Assembly (NCBI RefSeq): GCF_019703515.2
Contig: NC_059358.1
Span: 48,116,094-48,180,093 of the forward strand
DNA: 64,000 nt
Reading direction: 5' to 3'
Source: Myxocyprinus asiaticus
Taxonomy: Eukaryota; Chordata; Actinopteri; Cypriniformes; Catostomidae
This document shows, in pieces, positions 44,236-54,920 of the stretch. The translations under genes and the position numbers were made by a program. The stretch's first letter is position 1, and the number at the start of each line of letters is the position of its first letter. The notes below the pieces were generated by a model. The model was given only the letters and a program-made list of their open reading frames with translations. It made no database searches and was not told where the DNA came from.

Positions 44236-45474
44236 GAAGACTTTATCCCCACCCCTGTAAGCATCTTCTTTGGCCTGATGAAGCTGCTTGAGCTCAGCTG
44301 TAAACCATGGTTTTTTGTTGTTGAACTTGAAATAAGTCCTAGTAGGAATGCACATATCCTCACAGAAACTGATATATGATGTAACAGTATCTGTGAGCTC
44401 ATCCAGGTCTGTGGCTGCAGCCTCAAAAACACTCCAATCCATGCAATCGAAGCAGTCTTGTAGTTCCCACTCTGTTTCATTGGTCCATCTCTTTACAGTC
44501 CTTACTACTGGCTTTTGTTGATTTTAATTTCTGCCTGTAGGTTGGAAGAAGATGAATCAGACAGTGATCAGAGAGTCCCAAAGCTGCTCTAGGGACAGAG
44601 CGATATGCATCCTTTATTGTTGTGTAGCAATGTTCCAGTATGTTCCTGTCCCTGGTGGGGCATGTAATGTGCTGTTTGTATTTGAGCAGTTCACGTGTGA
44701 GATTTTCTTTGTTAAAATCCCCAAGAATAATAATAACTGAGTCCGGGTATTGTTGTTCCGTGTCTGTGATTTGATCAGCCAGCTGTTGCAGTGCTGTGTT
44801 CACACACGCGTTTGGCGCGATATACACACCCAACAGAATAAACGAGGAAAACTCCCACGGCAAGTAGAAAGGCTTACAGTTAATAAAGAGCGCTTCCAAA
44901 TTAGGACAGCACATCCTCTTTAATGTTGTTACATCTGTACACCAACTTTCATTGATGTAAAAGCATGTTCCACCGCCTCTCGTTTTCCCCGTTAACTCCG
45001 CGATGCGATCCGCTCTGAACAGCTGAAAGCCTGGCAGATATAATGCGCTGTCCGGAATGGCTTCACTCAGCCAGGTTTCTGTGACGCACAAGACAGCAAA
45101 GGTTGAAAAGTCCTTGTTTGTGCGGGTGAGGAGATGTAGTTCGTCCGTTTTGTTAGGAAGAGAGCGGAGATTCACAAGATGAATGCTCGGCAGGGCTGTC
45201 CGAAAGCCGCGCCGACAGATTTTGACCAGCACACTGGCTCATCTCCCTCGCCTGCGTCTCCTGAACAACAAAGCCGCACCTCCAACTAAAATGTCAAACA
45301 AAACGTCTGAATATTCAAAAACCGGGAAAAGATTGTCTGGTATAAGCTGTCGAATGTTCAGCAGTTCATCTCTGGTAAAACTGACTGGAAAAAGATTACT
45401 AAACACAGGACAAACAAACGAAAACAACAAAACAATAGGAGCACTCCACACAGAGGCACCATCTGCGGCGCCAT
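44236..45474 (-). mobile_element. Rex-type LINE, endonuclease half, minus strand
   Basis: A 251-residue open frame (45232-44477) encodes an APE-type endonuclease: NLRSLPNKTDELHLLTRTNK, VTETWLSEAIPDSALYLPGF, RADRIAELTGKTRGGGTCFY, DSVIIILGDFNKENLTRELL and GLSDHCLIHLLPTYRQKLKS, i.e. the Glu of TETW, the GDFN Asp and the SDH His are all there. It would nick target DNA for reverse transcription. After a frame change, TYFKFNNKKPWFTAELKQLH follows to 44236, where the element is cut off; RT is absent. A 5' region at 45240-45474 matches 14640-14935. It is the best-preserved endonuclease in the window. Confidence 0.85.

Positions 45475-45531
<57 letters not shown>
45475..45531. repeat. (AT)n microsatellite at the LINE 5' end
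   Basis: About 55 bp of TA repeat starting where the Rex-type 5' region ends (GCGGCGCCATTATG). Confidence 0.93.
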
Positions 45532-45540
<9 letters not shown>

Positions 45541-46189
45541 GTATTTTTCTGATTCAATTGAAACTTTGTAATGCAACAATTTTCATACTACTGTCTCCTT
45601 AATATTAATCGCTTTTGTTGTATTATTCCTCTTTTGTAAGTCGCTTTGGATAACAGCGTCTGCCAAATGAATAAATGTAAATCTTATGGGGAGGAATATT
45701 CTGTTAATATAGAAAAGTTTTCTTTGTCACCTGCACCTATCACCAGGGATCCATCTTAGGACTTTTTCTTTTCTCTGTTTGCATGCTTCCTCTGGGCTCA
45801 ATCTTCCATAAATAAAATATCTCATATTACTGTTACAGAGATGACTCACAACTTTACCTCACAGTCAGACCTAACAGTGGCTGTTCTCTAGGCAATATTT
45901 TTGTGTGCCTAGAGGATATAAAATGTTGGATGGCTAAAAACATTCTACTGTTTGATGGCAAAATCTAAGTTATTATTCTAGGCTCCCCTGCCTCTACTGC
46001 TGGTTTGTGCAACTAGTTAGGCACTTTATATAACAATGCACAAAATTGTGTCAAAAATATTGGTGCCATTTTTGATTCGGCATTGAATTTCAAAAAACAA
46101 ATCAGTGCTGTTATCAAGGCTAGTTTCAGTTTTGAAACTACCTGTTTTGAAACTATGTTTTTGAAACTAACTCACAGAGGATGAACTTC
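45532..46189 (+). mobile_element. LINE tail and a plus-strand L2/Maui-type RT fragment
   Basis: The stretch 45635-45680 (GTCGCTTTGGATAACAGCG..AATGAATAAATGTAAA) is a typical fish LINE/SINE tail. The stretch 45745-46145 encodes, with stops and shifts, an L2-type RT: QGSILG, CMLPLGSIFHK, YRDDSQLYLTVRPNS (YADD changed to YRDD), GNIFVCLEDIKCWMAKN and IGAIFDSALNFKKQI. It is opposite in orientation to the L2 that follows. Confidence 0.7.
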
Positions 46190-46757
46190 AACTGTGAAGT
46201 CTATTGTAGTAGAGTGAAGTGATTCAGACTGTGATCAAAGCACCCCTCACTGTCTGGTTGGCATAGCCTGCAGTTAGTAGTTATCACTCAGTGACACATA
46301 GTGGTGGGTGTGGGACATCGGGCTGGACTGAAACTCGATCTGGCAGGCCCTGGTAATCTTGAGATATGTATCCTGAGTATGAGACAGGGAAACAAATAGA
46401 ATAATATTAGCTTAGATATCATTCACTTAACTTTTGAAGCAGAGTTATAGAATGTGTAAAGTGTTTCCGGTTCCGGCAGACCTGACTAATGCAGCAGAAC
46501 TACAGGTTGAGGAATAAATTAAATGTCTAAAGAGATGAGTTTTTAGTCTAGACTTAAACTGAGAGAGTGTGTCTGAGTCCCGAACAATACTAGGAAGGCT
46601 ATTCTATAGTCGAGTAGCAAAAACAGAAAAAGATCTACTTCCTTTTGTAATTTTGATATTCTAGGTACTATCAACAATCCAGAATTTTGGGATCGTAGTG
46701 AACATGATGGATTATAGCGTGATAGAAGGTAGCATATAGCAGTGTTTTGGTTTAGGT

Positions 46758-47816
46758 CAGTGTTTCCTAAAATTTTTTCTGCCACGGCACACTTTTTATG
46801 ATTAAAAAATCCCATGGCACAGCACTATCCCACATAAACATCGACAATAGTTTTCCTTTTCAAGAACGTATCCATGTTTTCATGTCTTAGTAGCGTGAAT
46901 TTGTAATGTTTGAAATTCGGCTATGCAGAAAACGCAAGTAACATAGGTATGCTGTATAATGAGGTCACAAATGCCAAGAGCGCTAATTGGATAATGAAAA
47001 ACCAACAAATTTGTGTCTTTTCCAATTTTTAGATTTGTTCATGCAAATAATTCTTGCAACAGCACAGCAAATACATTTTTTATTATTTATTTATTTACTT
47101 ACTGTATTTTCCGGAAATAAAGTCGCACCTGACTATAAGTCGCACTGGGTCAAAATCGTGTTGTTGATAGAGAGAAATAAAAAACACATAAGTCGCACTG
47201 ACAGAGGTTGGATTTGGCAGGCACTAGGACCCGAGAGAAGCCGCCCGGCCTCCATTCACTGGTTCAGATGTCAAACACGTTCCATGAAGATTACAGTACC
47301 TCAGAATCTATCCATTGTATCACGGTGTTTTTGGACTTGTTTAAAACAGGAGAATTTGCTTTTAGTAATCCTATGTAACAGTTTCTACTATTCTTTTTAT
47401 GTTTCATGAGAGAAACATGACAAGTAAGCCACATCTGTTCACAACATCTGTAACTTTATGCTGTGCACAAATAAACAGCTTTTAGTCTTTGAGTAAAACA
47501 ATACACCTGTAGTATTCTATTCATTCACTCGGTTCACTGATTGAATGTTTTTACAACAAGTGTGATGATGAAGCATCATTTTGTAGGCATGTGAGGAGTT
47601 GCATATGACAGTGGACTAGAGTTTGTTAGAACAATAATGTTATGATGGACAAAATATTTAAACTGGTTGCAGAAAATACTTTGTAATGGAAAATATACTG
47701 AATTGGCAACTGTAAAACTCTTCTACCATCTCGATGCCTTCACTAAAATACCGGGGAAAAACAGTATTTATTTATTTTCACGGCACACTAGTGGGCACAG
47801 TGGTTGGGAAACACTG
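46758..47816. mobile_element. hAT-type element (inner), nested, 8-bp target duplication
   Basis: The ends are CAGTGTTTCCTAAAATTT and TTGGGAAACACTG, inverted, with CACGGCACAC repeated inverted just inside. GTTTAGGT is duplicated at 46750-46757 and 47817-47824. It landed 10 bp from the tip of the outer hAT. It has no transposase frame. Its centre (47101-47765) is a repeat also found at 58030-58747. Confidence 0.9.
47101..47765. repeat. AAGTCGCAC repeat with ACTGTATTTTCCGG ends, third nesting level
   Basis: The left edge ACTGTATTTTCCGG and right edge CCGGGGAAAAACAGT are imperfect inverted copies, and the sequence between is collinear with 58030-58747. Near the left end it carries repeated AAGTCGCAC-type words. 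Flanks are AT-rich (ATTTATTTA both sides), so the target duplication cannot be read safely. Probably a separate DNA transposon inside the inner hAT. Confidence 0.6.
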
Positions 47817-48903
47817 GTTTAGGTAGCCAAACTGTATTACAGAAGATTTAGCTGACATCTCTCAGACAGCCACAGTTTCTTCTCCTGTGTCCCGCATTCA
47901 CTTTGTTGGAGTGTGTGAAGGGGTATGGGGAGGGGTGACAACTGTTAACAGAAACAAAAATGAGAAATGAGTCAAGTTATTGCTTGCATTTGAAGCAGGA
48001 AGTTTTACATCCAATCATAGTAATGATGTTAACAAATAAATCAGACAATGCACAGGCAATTTAGTGATATCCCAGCAGTTGTGGTCTTGAAATAAAATCC
48101 CGAGTCCTCTTTGTCTAAGACCGAGACAAGACCGAGTAAAAATGCGGTCGATTCTGAGACGAGACCGAGACCTTCAAAAAGTGGTCTCGAGTACTACAAC
48201 ACTGGCATATAGCACTGAGGAGCTAGACTATTGAAAGCTTTGTAAGTAATTACCAGAATTTTAAAATTGATACAAAACTTAACAGGCAGATAATGTAGTG
48301 ACAGTAAAATTGGTTTGATATGATCATATTTCTTGGTTCTAGTTAGCACTCAAGCTGCTGCATTCTGAACCAACTGAAGCTTATTTATTGAACCTGCAGG
48401 ACATCCTCCCAGTAGTGCATTACAATAATCAAGTCTTGAAGTCTTAAATATACATAAATATTTCTGAGGTGGAAGAATGCTGTTCTACAAACACTGGAAA
48501 TGTGACTTTCAAAGGACAGATTACTATCAAACATAACTCCCAAGTTCTTAATTATAGAAGACGATGTAACAGTACATCCATCGAGAGACAAATTATATTC
48601 TAGTATCTTATTTTTAGAGGTTTTTGGTCCAATAATTAATACCTCCATTTTGTCAGAATTGCGTTGAAGGAAATTTCTGACCATCTAGTCTTTGATATAA
48701 TTAATACACTCTGCTAACTTGAAGAATTGGGAAATTTCATCAGGTCTCAAGGAAAGATAAAGCTGGGTATCATCGGCATAACAGTGAAAACTAATTCCAT
48801 TGTCCCTGCTTATATCTCCAAGGGGAAGCATATACAAGGAGGAAAGCAGAGGACCTAATACTGAGTTCTGCAGCACTCCATACTTCTGATCTGACAATTG
48901 CTT

Positions 48904-49171
48904 TGTAACAGGACTGGTCATTGTAGGAATGAGGAAGTGGGGTTTAGGTTACATTAACTCAAAATACACTCTGTAAAGCTTGTAATTACTCTCATGCCTG
49001 CTATAGCTGTGTAGCTCTCTCTCTCTCTCTGGACTCTGGCGTGGGCTCCTCTTATCGCTCTTCCTGAATGACTGCAACAAGAAACAGCTGTTAGACCTAA
49101 TTGTCACCCAGGGATGAATCCTTACCACTTCCCCTCTCCCTGGACGGACACTAAACCACGCCCTTGCCACA
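48904..49171 (-). repeat. 3' LTR of the minus-strand Gmr1-like element
   Basis: 268 bp, TGTAACA...CTTGCCACA on the plus strand. The stretch 48904-48980 is directly repeated at 52933-53020, and it matches in reverse the LTR at 39897-40271 in its outer part. A GGGCGGTGGGGGTG purine tract precedes it on the sense (minus) strand. It includes a (CT)n run at 49016-49030. Confidence 0.82.
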
Positions 49172-49194
49172 CACCCCCACCGCCCGACTTAGGC

Positions 49195-49866
49195 TAGGGA
49201 GCCATCCGGCCTGCCCACCACTGCCAACCCCCCCTTTCTGGAGAGGAAATCCACAAAAACCTTCTGTGCATTTGGCCCGTGGACCACCTCAAACTTAAAA
49301 GGCTGTAACGCCAGATACCAACAGGTGATCAGCGCGTTAGTATCCTTCATGCGATTGAGAAACTGGAGCGGGCATGATCTGAACAGAGGGTGAAGGCCCG
49401 CCCCAACAGGTAGTAACGGAGAGTGAGGACTGCCCACTTACTGGCCAATCATTCCTTTTCCATGGTGCTGTACTTAGTCTCTCTCAAAGAGAGCTTCTGA
49501 CAAATGTACAGCACTGGCCGTTCCTCCCCCTCCACCACCTGCGAGAGCACCGCCCCCAATCCTCTGTCTGAAGCTTCCATCTGTAAAATGAAAGGGAGAG
49601 AGAAGTGCATAAACCTGCATAAACGCCTATTGACACTGCTCCATCCACTGGACCAGATCTGGGGCTGCCTTTTTAGTAAAATCAGTCAGCGAGTTGGTGA
49701 CAGCTGAATAGTTAGGTACAAACCTACGATAATAGCCAGCCAGCCCCAGGAACTGTCTTACCTCCTTTTCGGCCTTAGGTCTCAGGGAGGCTGCAATCGC
49801 TGTGGTTTTATCAGGCCTGCCTGTGGCCCAAGTGGAAGCCCAATTACCGTACCTCCACCCACCCAT
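49195..49866 (-). pseudogene. Gmr1-like RNase H
   Basis: Frames on the minus strand show the post-RT connection KAEKEVRQFLGLAGYYRRFV and PNYSAVTNSLTDFTKK (49800-49680), and the RNase H end FLNRMKDTNALITCWYLALQ followed by PFKFEVVHGPNAQ and VDFLSRKGG (49370-49220). The counterpart at 39480-39850 is better preserved. Frames between are broken, and the first catalytic Asp region (about 49560) is only partly readable. Its role would be to degrade the RNA template during reverse transcription. Confidence 0.8.
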
Positions 49867-49899
49867 TTGCGCACTTCTTTGGGTTTGCCATGAGCCCCG

Positions 49900-50668
49900 C
49901 TCATCTCAACAATCTCAGGACAGCCCGCAGATGTTTCAGGTGCCACTGCCAATCATTACTGTAAATAATGATATCGTCTAAACAGGAAGTGGCATAAGCA
50001 CCGTGCGGTCTGAGGACTTGGTCCATGAGCCGCTGGAATGTTGCCGGAGCCCCAAACAAACCGAATGGAAGGGTCACAAATTGGTGTAAGCCGAATGGTG
50101 TGGAGAAGGCCATTTTCTCATGGGATATTGGGGTTAAGGGGATTAGCCAATATCCCTTTGTCAAATCCAGTGTCAAATATAAATGAGCTGTGCCTAACTA
50201 ATCGAATAGTTCATCAATACGAGGCATTGGATATGCAACAAATTTAGACACTGTATTTACCTTTCGATAATCCACATAGAACTGGACTGACCCATCAATC
50301 TTAGCAACCAGCACTACCAGGCTGGACCAGTCACTGTGGGATTCTTCTATTAATCCCATCTCAAGCATTGCATCCAATTCTACTCGTACCACTTTTTTCT
50401 TGTGCTCGGGAAGTTGGTAGAGATGAGTACATACCACTAGCCCAGGTTTAATCTCTATGTGGTGCTGTATGAGGTTTGTACAACCAGGTAGAGGCGAGAA
50501 CACGTCCGCAAATTCTTTCTGCAACTTAGCAACGTCTGTGAGTTGAGTCGATGAGAGGTGGTCTCCACAAGTGACCAGGGTGAGATGATTGGCTTTTAAG
50601 TTCACCTCCGGCCCGAGCTCCACCCTCTCTGGAACCACTGTCGCCAACATCAAAGGGACTGCCTCCAT
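49900..50668 (-). pseudogene. Gmr1-like reverse transcriptase
   Basis: Minus-strand frames: EFADVFSPLPGCTNLIQHHI and YPMPRIDELFD in 50668-50198, then, after a frame change, LDLTKGYWLIPLTPISHEKM and FGLFGAPATFQRLMDQVLRP, with the catalytic box read as CLDDIIIYSND (YxDD changed to CLDD). The domain order finger, palm, catalytic box is that of Ty3/gypsy. One frame break at about 50190 and the altered box make it inactive. Confidence 0.87.
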
Positions 50669-50689
50669 AATTTCACGAGTATGAGATGA

Positions 50690-51840
50690 TATATTTGACG
50701 TGCGTCACCTCTATCTGTACGTTTTACCTCATAATCGAGATCTTCCACTCGTCGTGAGATCTCAAAGGGCCATTGCCACTTGGCGAGTAATTTGGAGCTT
50801 GAGGTTGGGAGTAATACAAGCACTTTGTCTCCTGGTGCAAATTCCTGTAGCTGTGCTCCCCTATCATACAGCCAGCTTTGGTGTTCTTGAGCATGGAGCA
50901 AATTCTCCTGTGGTAGTTTACCCAAAGTGTGGAGTTTTGCGCTATTATCAAAAACATACTGAATTTGTATTTACTATTTGAAGGTACCTCCTCCTAAGCT
51001 TCCCGCATGACGTCAAGCACGGCGCGCGGTAGACACCCATACAGTAGCTCAAATGTGGAAAACCCTGTGGAGGCTTGCGGAACCTCTCGAACTGCAAATA
51101 ATAGGGGTTCGAGTCACTTATCCCAATTCCTAGCGTCCTCGTGCATGAACTTACATATCATATTTTTCAGGGTTTTATTAAATCGTTTCACCAACCCATC
51201 TGTTTGAGGGTGGTAAACACTGGTGCAAATCGATTTAATGCCCAACAATTCGTATAGCTCATGTAGTATACGTGACATGAAAGTAGTGCCTTGATCAGTG
51301 AGGATTTCCTTTGGAATCCCCAATCGGGAAATTATTCTGAAGAGTGCCTCTGCAACACTACGTACTGAGATGTTGCGTAGAGGCACTGCTTCCGGATATC
51401 GTATTGTGTAGTCCACTAGAACCAACACAAAACAATGTCCGTGTGCCATCCGCTCTAATGGCCCGATGAGGTCCATGTCAATTCTCTCGAAGGGGACCTC
51501 AATTCAGAGGCGCAATCGATCTCTGGTGATGGCCAGTGGATTCACCAACTGACATTCACAGTATGCCGCACACCACCTGAAAACATCCCAGTAATTCCCA
51601 GCCAATAGAAATAGGCCATTATACGGTTTAGTGTTTTTTCTCACCCTAAGTGACCTGCCATTGGATTAAGATGAGCTGTCTGGAATAGCATTTCCCAACG
51701 GCTCTTCGGTATCAACAACTGGGATGTATCTTCTTTTGTCTGAGCGTCCTACATCACTCGATACAACCTATCTCTAATAATTCGAAAGTACGGATAAGTG
51801 AGTGTAACATCTGGCTGGAGACACTGACCATCAATCACTT
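50690..51840 (-). pseudogene. Gmr1-like integrase, located upstream of RT
   Basis: From the high-coordinate end: a zinc-binding region with HLNPMAGHLG (about 51660) in broken frame; a catalytic core 51476-51114 with MDLIGPLERMAHGHCFVLVL (first Asp), ILTDQGTTF (second Asp) and VYHPQTDGLVKRFNKTLKNM (the usual Glu region, with V-K in place of the common Q-E-R wording); and a C-terminal SH3-like/GPY-F part with FAPGDKVLVLLPTSSSKLLA and KWQWPFEI (50925-50700). It then runs straight into the RT frame. Integrases insert the cDNA. Position before RT is the unusual feature. Confidence 0.87.
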
Positions 51841-51848
51841 TCACTTGA

Positions 51849-52888
51849 TCAAAAGCGTGCCTGCTCCAGAGGGAAATCCCCAGCAGTGAATCCTCTAAGG
51901 GCTGGGGAAGCCGAGACTTCCCCCTCCCTTACATCATCCTGACCTGGAGATGACATAGATGGCCCTGGCTCCGCCTCTCCAGCCAGTGAGTCACACACCA
52001 CACACCAATACGCTTTGTCACAGGACCCATCCACACACATTCCCCTCAATAAAGAAGTAAATGCAGGCCAATTCATTCCAAAACTTAGTGGATGGGTAAG
52101 GCGGGAATTAAACCTTGTCTTGAACTAAGTAGAGAGAGAGAGAGAGGGACAGTGAAGAGAGTGAGGTGAGAGAGAAATCGAGGGCTGCTCCGCCCCGGGT
52201 ACACCGGATCCTCAGCCAGCTGGACGGCCTCTTCCAGCGATGCAGGGCGGTGGCACTGGACCCATTCTGCTGTGCTGGTTGGCATACGATGGACAAACTG
52301 CTCCAGCACCACCAGATCTACGACTCCCTCAGCGTCGCGCTCCTCCACCAGCAGCCACTTCCGGTAGGTGTCACGGAGCTGTTGGGCAAACGCAAATGTG
52401 CGGCCGTGCTCGCTCATTGTCAGTGAGTGGAAGTGCTGTCATTGTTGCTCAGGTTTGCGGCCAACCCGTTGCATGATGGCTTTCTTCAAGTCCTCATACA
52501 CCAGGAGGTTCACTGCAGGCAGGTGTTGGGCCAAGAGCTGGGCTTCCCCGGTCAACAGTGGCAGGAGGCGGGCCACCCACTGTGACTTTGGCCATTTCCA
52601 GTCCTCCGCCGTCCGCTCAAACTTTTCGAGGAATGCCTACGGTTCATTCTGCAGGCCCATTTTCATCAGGGAGACCGGAGGCATGGAGATTGCTGGGTCT
52701 GGGGTCGCCATGGGGCCTTCCCCCTGGTGTAGCAAGCTCCGGAACACCTGCCGGTCCTCCGCTTGAGCTCGGAGAATCATCTGGAAACGTTGATCTTGCT
52801 TTCGACATAGCTCAAGCAGGGCCTGGTGTTGTGCCTGATGCATGCTGCCGAGGGATTGGATTACTTTGGCCAACAGCGAGGACTCCAT
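51849..52888 (-). pseudogene. Gmr1-like gag with SCAN-like region
   Basis: It starts at 52888 with MESSLLAKVIQSLGSMHQAQ and a glutamine-rich helix. At 52417-52200 the frame reads TYRKWLLVEERDAEGVVDLV and VLEQFVHRMPTSTAEWVQCH, then EEAVQLAED. The spacing of W, LVLEQF, W and EEAV.L.ED is that of SCAN domains, which are dimerising folds derived from retroelement capsid. Frames then break; no zinc knuckle was identified. A (GA)n run at 52130-52147 lies in the 3' part. Confidence 0.82.
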
Positions 52889-52912
52889 GATAGCGTACTA
52901 GCTTCCTCAGAT

Positions 52913-52932
52913 TTCCCGGGTTTCGGCACCAC
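52913..52932 (-). promoter_or_regulatory. candidate tRNA primer-binding site
   Basis: Directly inside the 5' LTR the sense (minus) strand reads TGGTGCCGAAACCCGGGA, beginning with the TGG expected to pair with a tRNA CCA end. It lies one base after the ...GTTACA end of the LTR. Which tRNA it matches was not determined. Confidence 0.7.
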
Positions 52933-53020
52933 TGTAACAGGACTGGTCATTGTAGGAATGAGGAAGCAGGGTTCAGGTAATGTCACACTCTTTTATTAAC
53001 TCAAAATACACACTGTAAAC

Positions 53021-53240
53021 ATCCACAACAAAATAAGGTACTTTAGATGTTGAAAAAAATTATACAGATAAATAATATATAAAATAAAAACACACAAGTG
53101 ATCATCACTCATTTGATGACAGCTAATTTTTTTAGTTTAGTTCAATTCAAAATACTTACATACCCATGACTTGTTTCCAACTATCCATGCTATCCGCGGT
53201 TTTCTTGGCAACAACTTCCACAGTTGTAATGAAAAATTCT
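53021..53240. other. no feature recognised
   Basis: AT-rich sequence to the right of the truncated 5' LTR. The L2 interrupted at 48903 is not seen to resume here, so this edge of the Gmr1-like insertion has been rearranged. Confidence 0.4.
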
Positions 53241-53420
53241 GGGCCTGGGTAGCTCAGTGGTAAAGACGTTGGCTACCACCCCTGGAGTTCACTAGTTCAA
53301 ATCCCAGGGCATGCTGAGTGACTCAAGCCAGGTCTCCTAAGCAACCAAATTGGCCCGGTTGGGTAGGGTAGGGTCACATGGGGTAACCTCCTCGTGATCG
53401 CTACAGATCGGATAATTTGA
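53241..53420 (+). mobile_element. tRNA-derived SINE, 3'-truncated
   Basis: A tRNA-like head GGGCCTGGGTAGCTCAGTGG has a box A (TAGCTCAGTGG) and, 40 bp on, box B (GTTCAAATCCC), then a body with AAATTGGCCCGGTTG and CACATGGGGTAACCTCCTCG seen widely in cyprinid SINEs. The 3' half of the body is missing. The head cannot fold into a sound acceptor stem, so this is not a tRNA gene. Confidence 0.82.
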
Positions 53421-53631
53421 GGTATACGATTATTGTCCTGTCTGCTTACACTCACATAATACAGTACATTAGCAGCTGAATTAACATTAATATCGCATCA
53501 AAGGCAGATTTTGTCTCTTCAAAAGGGCCAGTTTGACTAAGAAGCGCATTTAACTGTTCACGCTCACAGCTGCATTTACAGCGAGACACAAGCGCTCATG
53601 CGCAGACATATGCGTGTTCTTGGTATAGGGG

Positions 53632-54145
53632 CGTAGCCAGAACTTTTTTTCAGGGGTGGCCAGGTAAGACCTGATGACTTTGCTTTAATTTTTTTTTTTT
53701 TTTTTTTTTTTGCAGCATATTTTAAATGTTTATATATTTTTGATTCATGCTTGTTATTTTTTAATCTGTGCCTATTATTTTGATCTGCACTTTTTATTTA
53801 TTTTTGTGCTTATTATTTTTTGATTCACGCTTATTATTTTGATTCAGGCTTATTATTTTTGGATCTATGACTGCAGTACATTTGGCAGGATTTTGATCCC
53901 ATACAATGCAACGGTCGTGATATGATGTCACACCTCTACTCACAAAGGTTTGTGCCGTGTGGACAGTTCGCAGCTGTTCAGTGTGAATAGTGCAGACTGC
54001 TTGCATCATAGAGCGGCGAAAAAAGTCACCTGTCTATCAGTGTTGTCAAAAGTGCTTTGCACAACAGGGGTGGCCAGAGGGGTGGCCAAGCTTCAATCAG
54101 GGGTGGCACTCGCCACCCATGGCCACCACGTAGCTACACCCCTGG
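53632..54145. mobile_element. hAT-type MITE (AGGGGYGTAGC ends)
   Basis: The left tip TAGGGGCGTAGCCAGAA and the right tip CACGTAGCTACACCCCTGG are inverted; AGGGGTGGCCA-type words recur near both ends. The inside holds a degenerate ~22-bp tandem of TTATTATTTTGATTCAGGC-like units (53744-53860). It has no transposase frame. The tips fit a hAT-type consensus, but the 8-bp duplication could not be read. Confidence 0.65.
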
Positions 54146-54590
54146 GTTTAAAGCTCTAATGTGGAAAGTGCCTGAAAAAGATAAAGGATTTTGTTCACTA
54201 TGTGACTACTGAATCAACAAAACTGTATAAATATTACACTGTATTATTACCAATGTTAAAAACCAAGGATTTGATTAACATTATCTGAAAATCATAACTC
54301 TGTGTTTACTTGTTAACATATTTGTGTAAAGTTGAAGATTCTGCCTGGACCCTGTACTAAAACATTTAGAATATGAAAATCTCTTTTTGGTGATTTTCTT
54401 TTAATTATTATTATTTATTTATTTTATGTATCATTGTATCTGTATAATAACTGGACTAGCTGGCACAAACCTGACTTTTAGTAAGTGAGTCATACAAATA
54501 AGGGCCTTGCTTTAACCTTGAGAAATTAGTGATGTTAATAAAAATATATATTCTCCTTTTTTTATTTTTTTACCCTTGTGTGCTGTTTGG
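54146..54590. other. no feature recognised
   Basis: AT-rich; nothing identified. Confidence 0.4.
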
Positions 54591-54920
54591 GTGTTTTTGG
54601 ACCTGTTTTGATGTTTTTTCTTTAATAAAAAAAGGTATTCTTTATCTGAGTGGTACAAGACTTAGTGACTCCACTAGCAATCTGAACACACACAAAAGTT
54701 CTGGACTTGATTCGATTAGTCTAAGGGGTTATAAAAAAATTAAATAAAAAAAGCAACACTTGTAATGTTCCGGGTTATTTTTGACCCACCATAGGAAATG
54801 AATGGGAAATACTAAAATACAGAGATATTAGTTCTTTGTTTTTGTCAAATAAAAATCAATAAATCAGACACAATGCAGAACATAACCACACATAAATGAA
54901 GGGGTGAGACTATAAAACAT
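54591..54920 (+). repeat. dispersed repeat, paired with 19540-19990
   Basis: Collinear words with 19540-19990 (GTGGTACAAGACTTAG, TCTGAACACACACA, AATGAATGGGA, ACAATGCAGA). A TTATTTTTGACCCACC block suggests a piggyBac-like MITE; this is only a lead. Confidence 0.5.

Larger units (their letters stand above)
46740..48204. mobile_element. hAT-type element (outer), 8-bp target duplication
   Basis: The ends are CAGTGTTTTGG at 46740 and CTACAACACTG ending 48204. GCATATAG is duplicated exactly at 46732-46739 and 48205-48212, and removing the block restores continuous L2 sequence. Eight-bp duplications and CAGTG-type tips fit hAT. Inside, a large part is itself a later insertion (46758-47816). The remaining ~400 bp has no transposase frame, so it is non-autonomous. 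Confidence 0.88.
46190..48903 (-). mobile_element. L2-type LINE, minus strand, second copy, carrying nested hATs
   Basis: Minus-strand RT pieces: [20 protein letters not shown] followed by LYLSLRPDE (about 48800, catalytic YADD kept), NSDKMEVLIIGPKTSKNKIL (about 48630) and IIKNLGVMFDSNLSFESHI (about 48530). After the hAT insertion (46740-48204), the C-terminus continues with SGLLIVPRISK (about 46680). Sequence on both sides of the insertion is collinear with 11030-11110 in the first L2 copy. The high-coordinate side is cut by the Gmr1-like LTR at 48904. Confidence 0.85.
48904..53020 (-). mobile_element. Gmr1-like Ty3/gypsy retrotransposon, minus strand, INT before RT
   Basis: In minus-strand order: a remnant 5' LTR (52933-53020), primer-binding site (about 52913-52932), gag with a SCAN-like capsid (52888-51849), integrase (about 51840-50700), reverse transcriptase (50668-49900), RNase H (49866-49195) and 3' LTR (48904-49171). 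In ordinary Ty3/gypsy elements integrase is last; here it precedes RT, as described for the cod element Gmr1, whose gag is the proposed source of the SCAN domain. No protease motif was seen. Several stops and frameshifts break pol. It is inserted in the L2 at 48903. Confidence 0.87.

Noticed and set aside
53241..53313. A tRNA gene
   Set aside because: Boxes A and B are present, but the acceptor stem does not pair well and SINE body sequence follows directly.
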